From: Acidobacteriota bacterium
GTDB taxonomy: Bacteria; Acidobacteriota; UBA6911; RPQK01; JAJDTT01
Direction: 5' to 3'
Assembly (NCBI GenBank): GCA_028874215.1
Contig: JAPPLF010000097.1
Location: 1-64,000 of the forward strand
DNA length: 64,000 nt
This document shows, piece after piece, positions 10,501-18,278 of this stretch. The first letter of the stretch is position 1, and each line of letters begins with the position of its first letter. The position numbers and the translations under genes were made by a program. The notes beneath the pieces were generated by a model, which made no database searches, was not told the origin of the DNA, and worked only from the letters and a program-made list of their open reading frames with translations.

Positions 10501-10572
10501 GAGATCAGCGTCCGGGAAATGGCTCATCTGTTGAGTTTTCTGACCACCTCGTCCGTTCCACCGATTCAATAG
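7546..10572 (+). CDS. PVC-type haem-binding lipoprotein with beta-propeller, HEAT repeats and CxxCH
   Basis: I place the start at a TTG (7546, or the next codon 7549) because it gives a short basic n-region, a hydrophobic stretch and a lipobox-like VVNC; the upstream in-frame ATG at 7381 would run through the start of the divergent gene. The roughly 1,008-residue product resembles the membrane-bound dehydrogenase/haem-binding proteins common in Planctomycetes and Acidobacteriota. It has an N-terminal propeller (about 40-410), HEAT-like helical repeats (about 420-820), and a C-terminal c-type haem domain with CDKCH at 883-887, followed by GGRFGPDLG. It is predicted to be an outer-membrane or periplasmic oxidoreductase; the substrate is unknown. 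The propeller tends to bind sugars or alcohols in related enzymes, which is only a family hint. Confidence 0.82.
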   Translation: MLRRGSSHLFVFLLCLFWVVNCGQPGPPYTPAEALATFIVENGFRIEVFASEPMVLDPVAMEIDEHGRVFVVEMPGYPLNTGATGRVKLLEDTNRDGFPDRSTVFVDGLVLPTGVLKWKDGILVTDAPNVWYFEDTDGDNRADLRTAVLTGFALSNPQHTVSTPVYGLDNWIYLANEPAIRTIVFQDKFGDPGSKKRFPDRSDGPQLDSVTGNLRFRPDTFELEALSGTSQFGLSFDRWGRQFLVTNGRHIRQEVVAAAYLGRNPSLRAASPVADIPDHTTRVYPITHNPEHRILTGPGNFTSACGLSIYLGGLFPPPYDEVSFVAEPAHNLVHCDVLKDNGVTLQASRSGEETEFLASTDSWFRPVNLYTGPDGALYVVDYYRRIVEHPEWMSDEFHSQDSGPQVLYEGSRQGRIYRITPDSEEPVPLVPDFPLGRASDPVLVEYLNHPNVWWRMHAQRLLVGRQSVGAIDRLIEIATGGSRPDARVHALWTLEGLGKLDASLIQSALGDPVPGVRENAVRLAEPRLEASPGLADRLLAMTGDAHPRVRFQLLCTLGWLDSPGARNARRQLLMRDIDDEWMQIAALSAAGVRPLDLFDTGVAEFGDEASKERIAFIRRIAAMVAADPDPSGVTKLLRKVANARRPGSDWWRAAALEGLAEGIGQGSKGAAEGLSTNQLLDLYQASTLPVQKATLQLLELIEKPLSPAPESLITDLLDRIEDQAADPALRADSVRLLALFGVNSRFALFSSLLDPQEPPEVQTAAVRALGQIEGIESGRLFISKWRELTPPVRLAATVALLSRPEFVELLVTGIENEEVPFWTINQGHKIRLVMQEEAAIRLRVHELLRKLEGERLRVLERYRAALSLSGDAFQGAQVFKDSCDKCHQIDGVGGRFGPDLGTVRHRSREELLTNIMLPSQSISDNYELYVIELNNRVLQEGVVGSQTPVSVTLLREDGTETVIARENIRRMYSSAVSGMPEGLEEEISVREMAHLLSFLTTSSVPPIQ

Positions 10573-10661
10573 TCCCCAACTGGAAGCACGGTTCAGGATC
10601 TGCTTCCATGTGGCCGGGGAAGGCCCTCCGCAAATCGGGAAGGACACTTGAGGATCGTTCA

Positions 10662-12284
10662 ATGCCAAGTGAAAGACCGTCCGGACGCATCAGAAGACCC
10701 TCGGTGGATGAAATACGGACTCTTGCCGCCAGGGAATACATCGACCTGTCCCAACAGGAGGCTGCCGACCTCGGGTCCCTTCTGAATGGAATGCTTGTGG
10801 ACGTGGAGCGCCTCCAAGATCTGCGTGTCTCCGGATTGAAGGTCAAATACGAGGATCGGGACCCAGGCTACCGGCCGTCACCGGAGGAGGATCCCTGCAA
10901 CGCCTTCATTCGAAAATGCCGCGTGAAGGGTGCGCCCACCGGGAAGCTGGCCGGTAAGACTGTCGGACTCAAAGACAACATCAGGGTGGCCGCCGTTCCC
11001 ATGACCAACGGCTCGCGCCTCCTTGCCGAGTACGTCCCCGGCGTCGACGCCACGGTGACCGAGCGCCTTCTGGATGCCGGCGCGACCATCGTCGGCAAGT
11101 TGAACATGGATAGTTTCGGCATGGGCGGCACCAACGAAACCAGCGACTTCGGCCCGGTCCGCAACCCCCACAACATCGAGTGTTCCGCCGGCGGGTCATC
11201 GGGCGGCAGCGGGGCGGCGCTGGCGGCCGGCGAGGTCGATCTCGCCTTGGGCGTCGACGAGGGAGGCAGCGCGCGCATCCCGGCATCCTGGTGCGGAGTC
11301 GTCAGCATCAAGCCCACGCATGGCTTGGTTCCGGCCTTCGGCCTTTCCTATCTCGACCACACCCTGGACGAGGTCTGCCCCATGGCCAGATCGGTGCGGG
11401 ACGTGGCGCTGACCCTGGAAGCCATAGCGGGAGAGGATCCCAGAGACCCGCAGTGGGTTCGGGGACCCATACAGGTCGAGAACTACAGCAAGGCTCTCCA
11501 GGAGGACGTCTCCGGTCTCCGGCTGGGAGTCATCAAAGAGTCCATGGATTGGAATCAGTCGGAGTCTGATGTCGGCCGAGCGGTCTGGGAAGCCGCCGGA
11601 AAGCTGCGAGCCCGCGGCGCCTCCGTGGAAGAGGTCTCCATTCCCTGGTGGAAGAACGCCTGGCCGGTTCTGCTGTCCATCATCGGGCATTCGCTGGCGG
11701 CCATGGTCGAGTCGGACCTGGAAGGCTACTGGCGGGGGGGCATGTGCGACCCGGATTGGCAGGAGGCTTTCGGCAGGGCCCGCAGAGCCGGCAGCGACGG
11801 ATTCCCTCCCCTGCTCAAAGTCTGGATGGTCATGGGCAAATATCTCAGGCGCGAGTATTGCAGCGTCTATTTTTCCAGGGCCCAGAACCTGAGGCTCGCC
11901 ATGACGCAAAATCTGGACGAGATGTTCGAAGCGTACGATGTCCTGGTCACTCCCACTACTCCCCTGAAGGCCATCAAGTTGACTCCGTCAAGCCGGGCCG
12001 GGTCCTGGGAAGGGAGAGGTTCGATTGAAATGAACCGCAACACCTGCCCTCTCAACGTCACGGGCTTTCCCGCTATGTCGGTTCCCTGTGGATTTGGTGA
12101 CAATGGCCTGCCGATCGGAATGCAGCTCATCGGCCGGCGTTTTCGCGAGAGCCTGCTCTTTCAGGTGGCATCCCAGGTTGAGCGGGAGGCCTCTCCATCC
12201 TTGCACCAACCAACAGCGCAAGCACCGTCGCCGCCGTCCCCGGGATACAGGGATGCCAGTGCCAGACGTAGGCGATCCCCTTGA
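10662..12284 (+). CDS. amidase signature family enzyme
   Basis: The 540-residue protein starts at an ATG preceded by GAGGAT. It contains the complete amidase-signature triad: Lys104 in GLKDN, cis-Ser179 in the GGSSGGS loop, and nucleophile Ser203 in EGGSARIPA, with the family's 24-residue Ser-Ser spacing. It should hydrolyse carboxylic amides; the specific substrate is not evident, and no signal peptide is seen. The enzyme fold probably ends near the ESLLFQVASQ segment. The last 50 or so codons (PTAQAPSPPSP onward) are low-complexity and run antisense through the 3' end of the convergent symporter gene, so the C terminus may be a readthrough of a lost stop. Confidence 0.88.
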   Translation: MPSERPSGRIRRPSVDEIRTLAAREYIDLSQQEAADLGSLLNGMLVDVERLQDLRVSGLKVKYEDRDPGYRPSPEEDPCNAFIRKCRVKGAPTGKLAGKTVGLKDNIRVAAVPMTNGSRLLAEYVPGVDATVTERLLDAGATIVGKLNMDSFGMGGTNETSDFGPVRNPHNIECSAGGSSGGSGAALAAGEVDLALGVDEGGSARIPASWCGVVSIKPTHGLVPAFGLSYLDHTLDEVCPMARSVRDVALTLEAIAGEDPRDPQWVRGPIQVENYSKALQEDVSGLRLGVIKESMDWNQSESDVGRAVWEAAGKLRARGASVEEVSIPWWKNAWPVLLSIIGHSLAAMVESDLEGYWRGGMCDPDWQEAFGRARRAGSDGFPPLLKVWMVMGKYLRREYCSVYFSRAQNLRLAMTQNLDEMFEAYDVLVTPTTPLKAIKLTPSSRAGSWEGRGSIEMNRNTCPLNVTGFPAMSVPCGFGDNGLPIGMQLIGRRFRESLLFQVASQVEREASPSLHQPTAQAPSPPSPGYRDASARRRRSP

Positions 12285-13584
12285 TCTCGGCGGCGCTCTG
12301 CTGGCCCAACCAGGTGAACAGAATGGTCACACTCGCCCCGGCGACCATGGCGGACAGCACCGTCGCGGGCATTCGCCGCAGCGGCCGGTGGAAGATCAAG
12401 CCGACCAGGACGGGAGCAAGCGCCGAACCCAGAACCCGCTGGCCCACCAGGAAGACTTCGAGGGTCATGGGCAGGGCATAGGCGAACAGGCCCCCCAGGA
12501 TCGCGCTTCCCGCCACCGCGACGCGCGCCGCGGTCACCATTTCGCCCTGGGTTGCGGCCGGCTTGATATGGCGTTGGTACAGGTCGATGGTCAGGTAGGA
12601 GGCCACCGACATCAGGGCGCTGTCCAGCGTGGACATGGCGCCGGCGATGGCCCCGGCGAGCACGAAGCTCACCAGCAGGACGGGCAGTCCCTCTGACATG
12701 AGACGGAAGAAAACGTGGTTGGGCTCCGTTCCAACACCGAAGGAGGCGCGACCCAAGAGGCCCAAAGCGTGGGGAAGGATGTAGAAGAAGGTGCACAGAA
12801 TGCCGCCGTACAAGAAGCCGAGTTGCGCCTCCCGGGTGCTCCTGGCCGACAAACCACGCACAAACAGCGCGTGGTAGACCATGGCGATCACGATTCCCTC
12901 GACGACCCAGCCGGCCATCGTTCCGAATTCCAGCGTCCCGGTGAAAGAGACCATCTCTGCGGGAAGCCGTCCCGTGAACCCGGTCCATCCACCCAGTTTT
13001 GTCACTCCGATGACGAAGATCGAAATGCCAGTTGCCGTCAGCATTACGGCCTGGATGGAGTCGGTCCAGAGCACCGCCCACTGACCACCCAGCAAGACGT
13101 AGACGATGGTGACCCCCAGGACCATCATCAGCGCCGGAACGAAGCCGATACCCAGAAAGAAAGAGATCAGGATCACGCTGGCAAGGATGGTTCCGGCAAT
13201 CGCACCCATATCCCCGATGAACACCAGGATCAATGTCACCAGCTTGTGCCGGGCGCCGAAGAGCCTGTCTACGAGCTGAGGCACGGTCAGGACACCGGTG
13301 CGCCGAACCTTGGGGATGACGTAGAGGCCCAGCCAGGCGGTGGCCCCCATGTAGGAGAAATGGATCCAATAGAATGAGATTCCGAGGTCGTAGGAGCCGC
13401 CCGTGCCGCCGACGAAGGTACCCACACCGACCCAGGTGGCCAGAATGGAGAGGCTGATCATCCACCGGTTCGCCCTCCGGCCCGCGACCAGGAAATCCTC
13501 CACGCCCCGGATCCTTCTGGACAGGACCGCCCCGAGAACCATGAGGCCTGCGATGTAGAGGAGAACGAGAGACCAGAGAAGCAT
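12127..13584 (-). CDS. sodium:solute symporter (SSS family), second copy
   Basis: The 485-residue protein has about 13 transmembrane segments and SSS motifs: DFLVAGRRAN after helix 1, ATWVGVGTF in helix 2, and the STLDSALMSVASY helix with the conserved Ser/Asp pattern of the sodium site near 310-325. It is related in layout to the symporter at 2106-3566. A 55-residue one-helix gene lies 27 bp upstream on the same strand, so the pair is probably co-transcribed. Its 3' end overlaps the convergent amidase frame by 158 bp. The neighbouring amidase suggests uptake of an amide or its product, which is inference. Confidence 0.9.
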   Translation of the reverse strand: MLLWSLVLLYIAGLMVLGAVLSRRIRGVEDFLVAGRRANRWMISLSILATWVGVGTFVGGTGGSYDLGISFYWIHFSYMGATAWLGLYVIPKVRRTGVLTVPQLVDRLFGARHKLVTLILVFIGDMGAIAGTILASVILISFFLGIGFVPALMMVLGVTIVYVLLGGQWAVLWTDSIQAVMLTATGISIFVIGVTKLGGWTGFTGRLPAEMVSFTGTLEFGTMAGWVVEGIVIAMVYHALFVRGLSARSTREAQLGFLYGGILCTFFYILPHALGLLGRASFGVGTEPNHVFFRLMSEGLPVLLVSFVLAGAIAGAMSTLDSALMSVASYLTIDLYQRHIKPAATQGEMVTAARVAVAGSAILGGLFAYALPMTLEVFLVGQRVLGSALAPVLVGLIFHRPLRRMPATVLSAMVAGASVTILFTWLGQQSAAEIKGIAYVWHWHPCIPGTAATVLALLVGARMERPPAQPGMPPERAGSRENAGR

Positions 13585-13611
13585 TTCAGTTGCTACCGGC
13601 GTGATTTCCGG

Positions 13612-13779
13612 TCACCCGCCGAGGGCCTTCGAAACCAGGAAGAGCCACGCCAGACCCAGCAGTTGCAGGACCAGGAGCGTGAGGATGGGGTTCAGGCGCG
13701 GGACCCGAGCCTCGTCCAGGGCTTTCATCAGTTCCTCGGGGCCTGAGCCTCTTTGAAGGTCGTTGTCAGTCGACTTCAC
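13612..13779 (-). CDS. 55-residue single-TM protein upstream of SSS symporter
   Basis: The start is best set at a GTG because a GGAGG lies six bases before it; the longer ATG frame from 13818 lacks such a site. The 55-residue product has a polar N-terminal half (KSTDNDLQRGSGPEELMKAL), then one hydrophobic helix at about 30-50 (LTLLVLQLLGLAWLFLVSKA) and a GG end. Size, topology and position match the 54-residue protein coupled to the first symporter, although I see little direct sequence identity. It is a likely accessory subunit or stability factor of the downstream transporter. I know of no assigned function. Confidence 0.65.
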   Translation of the reverse strand: MKSTDNDLQRGSGPEELMKALDEARVPRLNPILTLLVLQLLGLAWLFLVSKALGG

Positions 13780-13901
13780 AGTATCCTCCCGGCCGCTTCC
13801 GCAGTGGGCTTCGAACATTTCGCCGGATTGTACATTGGATCTTCCGGCGAATGCCGGAGGTTGCGAAGGGTTGAAAACTGGAACGGGGCGAGGTTCGCGA
13901 A

Positions 13902-15548
13902 CTAACCTGAGCTGGCCTGGGGGCTCTTCACGACTTCAAACGATTCTTCCGCGGTCACCTTCTCGTCGCTGATGCGATCCTGAACCAGGACCTGGACGCG
14001 GTACTTTCCGGCCTTCAGGTGTCTCAGAGGCAACCCTTTGATCAGCACGACTCGCCGAGGGGAATAAAACTGGATCGATTGTCCATTCTGGTCCAGAGTT
14101 TCCGTATAGACCTCGCCGTTCTGGGAAGAGATTTTGTAACTGATTTCGAGTGAGGGCGTCTCGTCTGTCTGATCCAGCGCCGCATTGTAGATCTGCAGGT
14201 AAACCCCCAGACGCCCGTCGCTGGAGAATTCTCTCTTCAGGCTGGGATGAATCCAGACGTCTCCCAGAACGAACATCTGGTCGTCCTTGGGGATTTCGCC
14301 GAGCTGCCGGATAAACTGGGACAGAATCAACGAACTGCCGACGAGCTTCTCTTTCGGAAAGGACGGCGAGATGATGGCCCGGCGGACGGCGCCGACCTTC
14401 GTGCCCCGGAGATCCTTGACCACCAGATCGATCTTGTAGCGCATCCTGGGGTCCAGTATGAGGTGCTTTTGATACAGGGAATGCGTTTGAAGGGCCTGCT
14501 GAAAGACTTCCGGCGGGTAGGAAATGATCAGGTCGTTTTCAAACTCCGCGACAACCTGGTTGGTAATACTGGTGACCAGGCCATAGACCGCCACCTCTGC
14601 AACGTATCCGCCCTCTTCCTGCTTGAAGGTCAGGTTCTTGTTCTCCACCTGAATCGTGACCGGAACCAGAACCTTCTGCTGGTTCAGTCTAAAGTAGTCC
14701 TGACGAGTCTCCAGGGGAAGCGTCTCGTAGGAGATACCGACCTTCACCAGTTCCTGAAGATCCTTGTATTTGATCTGCAAGGGCCGTTGCACCCTCGCGT
14801 ACGTCTCGTACCGGACGAAAGGGTTGTCCTTGGCACGCTGGTTCATGAAGGGATAGCGCTGCGAATTGCCGGGAGTGAAGTAGGGACGGTCCTTCTTGGT
14901 GGCCAACCGCATCTGTTCGGCGACCGTCTTTCCGGCTCCGGGGACACGCAGAAAAGCGTCCTTTTCGTCCGGAACCATGGTCAGCCGGTATTCGCCCGTG
15001 AGACTGTTGTCGACGAACTCCAACTCGACGTCGTTTCCGATCCCTTCAATATGGCGATAGCGCCAGATTTCAAAGGGGAAGGTGCTGGTGGTGCCCCCTC
15101 CTTCATAAAAGGGTCGCTGGTAAACGCCGCCCGACGGATAACGTTCAATCTCAGCGGGTGGGCCGTGAATGATATAGATACGGCCCCGGTCTACCTTCCA
15201 CCCCGGTATGCCACTTGAGAAATTGTCGTTTGCATAGGCGATTCGGCGATAATGTTCTTCCTTGAATTCATTCACGGCCGTGATCCGGTCCGGATCGCGC
15301 CGCAGCCAGAACTGTTCAATAAATTGCTCTTTTTCCTCCGGGGTCGTCAGCTTCTCGAAGACCGTCCTCTCTTCTTCCAGGATGATGTGAACGACATCCT
15401 CGTTCAGCCACCGCTCGAAATGGTCCTGCCGCTCTTCCTGCGCTTGCCTTTCCTGCTCCTTCTTGCTCTGAACAGGTGCAAGACCAACTGAAAAACCAAG
15501 AGACAGCAGGGAGTGGGCCACCAACGCTGCCAGGCAGATAACTCTCAT
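13902..15548 (-). CDS. GWxTD domain-containing secreted protein
   Basis: This 548-residue protein has a signal peptide (CLAALVAHSLLSLGF). A charged stretch is followed by the GWxTD domain: FIEQFWLRRDPD, EHYRRIAYAN, and PGWKVDRGRIYIIHGPP near 110-125, where the signature reads GWKVD rather than GWxTD. The middle contains FPFEIWRYRHIEG, typical of the family. The C-terminal half looks like beta-sandwich domains, ending in a KAGKYRVQV segment. The family is widespread in Acidobacteriota and relatives, and its function is unknown. A paralogue occurs at 61579-63285 and keeps GWFTD. The 281 bp between this gene and the next one (15549-15829) hold no gene that I can support. Confidence 0.88.
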   Translation of the reverse strand: MRVICLAALVAHSLLSLGFSVGLAPVQSKKEQERQAQEERQDHFERWLNEDVVHIILEEERTVFEKLTTPEEKEQFIEQFWLRRDPDRITAVNEFKEEHYRRIAYANDNFSSGIPGWKVDRGRIYIIHGPPAEIERYPSGGVYQRPFYEGGGTTSTFPFEIWRYRHIEGIGNDVELEFVDNSLTGEYRLTMVPDEKDAFLRVPGAGKTVAEQMRLATKKDRPYFTPGNSQRYPFMNQRAKDNPFVRYETYARVQRPLQIKYKDLQELVKVGISYETLPLETRQDYFRLNQQKVLVPVTIQVENKNLTFKQEEGGYVAEVAVYGLVTSITNQVVAEFENDLIISYPPEVFQQALQTHSLYQKHLILDPRMRYKIDLVVKDLRGTKVGAVRRAIISPSFPKEKLVGSSLILSQFIRQLGEIPKDDQMFVLGDVWIHPSLKREFSSDGRLGVYLQIYNAALDQTDETPSLEISYKISSQNGEVYTETLDQNGQSIQFYSPRRVVLIKGLPLRHLKAGKYRVQVLVQDRISDEKVTAEESFEVVKSPQASSG

Positions 15549-15829
15549 GGAAGAAACGACTTAGAGTCTAATTGGGCACAATCCTATCCACTGCTCACCG
15601 GGCAGTCAATGGCCAGCACCCATTGTGGGTGCCCTCTTCATTGGAAACCGACCCTGACCCGGTCGACCGCCGGGACATGGCGTGGGTGTCACGGGGTGGC
15701 CCCCGATCGATCCCGGCCACCTGCACCGGGAGGTCTTCTGCTTTCCATCGTGGCGGCATGAGGAGTAGTATTCTACTAGCACGATACGGTATTGGCCTTC
15801 TGAGACACATCCACTAAGGTAGGTCGCCG

Positions 15830-17044
15830 ATGTTCAAGATATCCTCTATTGCCGTTTGCCTGCTCCCTTTCCTGGTGGCGCCCGGCGCAGCTCAGCAACA
15901 GGGACAACCGTCCGAAAAGAAACCGCCTGAGTTCCGCAGGGAGGGACAAACCATCGATCAGGGTCGCCGCCAAAGACCAGTCTATATTCAGGGCAAAGTC
16001 GTTACGGATGATGGAATCGTGCCGACCGAGCAAGTTCTCGTCGACCTGGTTTGCAACGGGTCCGTGTACCGGCAAAGCTACACCTCGGCCAGCGGTACTT
16101 TCAGTTTCGAAATAGGAACTTCAAGGCAGGTTGTTCCGACAGCCTCCATGGACGCCAGTGTATCGACGCCTCCGTCCAATCTCTTCGGCTCCAATGCCAG
16201 AAAGCTCAGCGCCAAGGAACAGAACTTTGGCGGTGGTCATCCGTTGAGCTTCGATTCACTGAACCTGGCGACGTGCGAGTTGCAAGCCCATTTGCCGGGA
16301 TTTCGATCCGAAAAGGTTCCCCTGGGACTCCGCAAGTCGTTGGACAATCCGGACGTGGGGCTGATCGTCTTGTACCGTCTCGGAAGCGGTCACGGCACCG
16401 TCGTCAGCAGGAGCACACTGCAGGCACCCAAAAAGGCCAGACAAGCCTTTGACAAGGCGGTGAAAGAGCTCAGAAAAAAGAAGACCGACTATTCAAGGGC
16501 GGCACGGAGTCTGGAACGAGCCGTAAAACGGTATCCCCAATTTTCCGAGGCCTGGAATCTCCTGGGGGAAGTCCGATTGGCGCTTCGGGACGGGTCCGGA
16601 GCCCGGGAGGCATTCCGGCGCTCGGTGGCCGAGGAGCCAAACTACATCACCCCCTATCTCACCCTCGCCAAGATTCAGGTGAGACGACAGGAGTGGGAAG
16701 ATGTGGCCCAGCTTACGAATCGAGTCATAGAACTCAGCCCCGATCTGACACAGGCTTATTACTTCAACGCCGTGGCGGAAGTTTCCTTGGGACAGTTCGA
16801 ATTGGCGGAAGAGAGAATTCGTCACGTCAGGCAGAGTAGCGAGGCCGCCAACTACCCCGTGGCCCATTACCTCTTGGGAATGATCATGGTCAAGAAAGGG
16901 GATGTCGCCGCAGCGGCCAACGAGTTTCGCCAGTTCCTGCAGGTGAATCGCAATCCGAAAATGGTGGACCCGATCAGAAAGCAGTTGCAGGAATGGGAGG
17001 AACTGGGTCTGATCGCGGTCACTACGAGTGAAGAGCCCAACTGA
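15830..17044 (+). CDS. secreted protein with carboxypeptidase-regulatory-like domain and TPR repeats
   Basis: The 404-residue protein starts at an ATG preceded by AAGGTAGG and has a signal peptide (residues 1-22, ending near GAAQQ). Residues 50-180 (YIQGKVVTDDG, TSASGTFSFEIG) look like a carboxypeptidase regulatory-like/SpaA-type beta-sandwich. A TPR solenoid follows at about 205-390: RAARSLERAVKRYP, AREAFRRSVAEEP, YFNAVAEVSLGQ, AAANEFRQFLQ. It is probably a periplasmic scaffold for protein interaction. It is divergent from the GWxTD gene, and the two may share the control region at 15549-15829. No catalytic motif is evident. Confidence 0.83.
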   Translation: MFKISSIAVCLLPFLVAPGAAQQQGQPSEKKPPEFRREGQTIDQGRRQRPVYIQGKVVTDDGIVPTEQVLVDLVCNGSVYRQSYTSASGTFSFEIGTSRQVVPTASMDASVSTPPSNLFGSNARKLSAKEQNFGGGHPLSFDSLNLATCELQAHLPGFRSEKVPLGLRKSLDNPDVGLIVLYRLGSGHGTVVSRSTLQAPKKARQAFDKAVKELRKKKTDYSRAARSLERAVKRYPQFSEAWNLLGEVRLALRDGSGAREAFRRSVAEEPNYITPYLTLAKIQVRRQEWEDVAQLTNRVIELSPDLTQAYYFNAVAEVSLGQFELAEERIRHVRQSSEAANYPVAHYLLGMIMVKKGDVAAAANEFRQFLQVNRNPKMVDPIRKQLQEWEELGLIAVTTSEEPN

Positions 17045-17049
17045 GTCTG

Positions 17050-17271
17050 GTGGGGCGGTCCCACTATTGTGCAATGCAGTGTGGACGGGGATCCGTCCAG
17101 ACGCAGATGGAGCAGTATCCCGCCCAGGTCGAAGAATTGGTGGCCGCCGGGGACTATACGGGTGCTCACGCCCTGATGGGCAAGATCGGGGAGTTCCGCT
17201 CCCAGGAGCCACAGGTGTTGCGATTGAGGCCAACCTGCGCGGTCCAGGAGAAATCAAATCAGCTTATTTGA
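17050..17271 (+). other. possible remnant of a TPR-like coding segment
   Basis: Just after the TPR gene, a short frame reads QYPAQVEELVAAGDYTGAHA followed by a second helix-like segment, which resembles one helix-turn-helix repeat. Its flanks do not. It overlaps the convergent 125-residue gene at its end. This could be a decayed piece of a repeat protein or chance; no ribosome-binding site supports translation. Confidence 0.2.
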
Positions 17272-17641
17272 GGCTGTAGAGGTTTGTCCTCTCTGCTTCC
17301 GGCAGATTCTTGACGCGATTGTGAAGTTCGGCACAGTATTTTTTGCGGTCGAACTTCTTGGCGGCTTCTTCCAGGCGGAACTCCTGCAACAACCGACGAC
17401 AGAGAGCGTCAAGGTTCTCTTCAAAGGTAACGCCGCTGCTAAAACCGTACTTCAACCCATCGCGCATCACGTAAAACTCGGGCCTTTTGTCGGTGTCCCA
17501 CACATACGGATTCTGATCCGTCGCTCGGGCCGCGAGATTCACCCCCAAGTACCCCGTCAGGTACTTGTAGGTAACTTGCACGTAGCACCCCTTGGAGTCA
17601 TCCAACTGAAACGTCTCGTCTTGGTATTTATATGCTTTCAT
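17264..17641 (-). CDS. hypothetical protein, 125 residues
   Basis: I do not recognise this protein. It is soluble, with no signal peptide or membrane segment. The N-terminal half is rich in aromatic and polar residues (KYQDETFQLDDSKGCYVQVTY) and looks like a beta-strand region. The C-terminal third is helical and charged (EENLDALCRRLLQEFRLEEA, AAKKFDRKKYCAELH). Composition and the coherent codon usage argue that it is real. It lies downstream of hicBA on the same strand. Confidence 0.6.
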   Translation of the reverse strand: MKAYKYQDETFQLDDSKGCYVQVTYKYLTGYLGVNLAARATDQNPYVWDTDKRPEFYVMRDGLKYGFSSGVTFEENLDALCRRLLQEFRLEEAAKKFDRKKYCAELHNRVKNLPEAERTNLYSLK

Positions 17642-17840
17642 GGGTGTTAGCTGCTCTTAAATTGAGGCCTGGAGGCATCGGGGGAAGGTGTCTCCCGTTG
17701 AGACCTGCTGACCGCCACATTTTCGGGTCATGAACTACGATGCCCTGCTTGGTGGCCAGGTGCTCGCTGACCGGGATCGACTCAGCGACAGCTCGAGCTC
17801 TTTCCTCCGGAGCTCCGGCGGCCAGCACAGTTGATCTCAT
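17628..17840 (-). CDS. short hypothetical ORF following hicA
   Basis: This 70-codon frame overlaps the last codons of hicA by an ATGA-type junction, and its 3' end overlaps the next gene's start. The sequence (MRSTVLAAGAPEERARAVAE, then KQGIVVHDPKMW) matches no family I recognise. The coupling-like junction is its only support. It may be a translated leftover of a larger gene. Confidence 0.25.
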   Translation of the reverse strand: MRSTVLAAGAPEERARAVAESIPVSEHLATKQGIVVHDPKMWRSAGLNGRHLPPMPPGLNLRAANTHESI

Positions 17841-18064
17841 GATCGCACCTCGAATTCCGAACGGGGTAGGCCGGACTGGCGAATGATCGACATCAACGTG
17901 CCAGTGCGTAGCTCTCGGTGATTGGGCACTGGAACGGTGATCGTTCCATCGTCATCCGCTTTCTGCATCGCGATGTGGCTGCCGCGCCTCCTCGCCTCCG
18001 TGAACCCATTGGCAGCGAGAATGCGGCACACCTCGCGACCGGACAGGACGCGCAGTCTAGCCAA
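17837..18064 (-). CDS. hicA: HicA-family toxin (mRNA interferase)
   Basis: The 75-residue protein has the double-stranded-RNA-binding-like HicA fold: an LSGREVCRILAANGF helix, then RRRGSHIAM containing the conserved catalytic His30, then strand TITVPVPNHRELRTGTL and a closing helix with IIRQSGL. HicA toxins cleave mRNA and are neutralised by HicB. The gene overlaps hicB by 8 bp in the order hicB-hicA, consistent with an autoregulated operon. Confidence 0.88.
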   Translation of the reverse strand: MARLRVLSGREVCRILAANGFTEARRRGSHIAMQKADDDGTITVPVPNHRELRTGTLMSIIRQSGLPRSEFEVRS

Positions 18065-18278
18065 CCGCGACCTCGATCTGGGTCACATAGACTTCGCCAC
18101 GCAGACGGCGGTTGACTTCGTCGGTGGACGCGGTCTCGAAAAACAGGGTGAGGGCCTCGGCAAGATTGTCGCGCGCCTCGACCACCGTCTCCCCTTGGCT
18201 CGCGACATCTACCTCCGGGCAGATAGCCACATAGCCATCACCCTCGCGTTCCACGATTGCGGTCAAGTGTCTGGTCAT
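18057..18278 (-). CDS. hicB: HicB-family antitoxin
   Basis: The 73-residue protein starts at an ATG preceded by GGGAGACAGTA. It has the short, partial RNase-H-like HicB fold: LTAIVEREGDGYVAICPEVD, then ASQGETVVEARDNLAEALTL. The C-terminal end lacks a full DNA-binding domain, as in short HicB members. It should bind and block HicA, whose gene overlaps its end. An upstream in-frame ATG at 18296 is possible but has no ribosome-binding site. Confidence 0.87.
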   Translation of the reverse strand: MTRHLTAIVEREGDGYVAICPEVDVASQGETVVEARDNLAEALTLFFETASTDEVNRRLRGEVYVTQIEVAVG

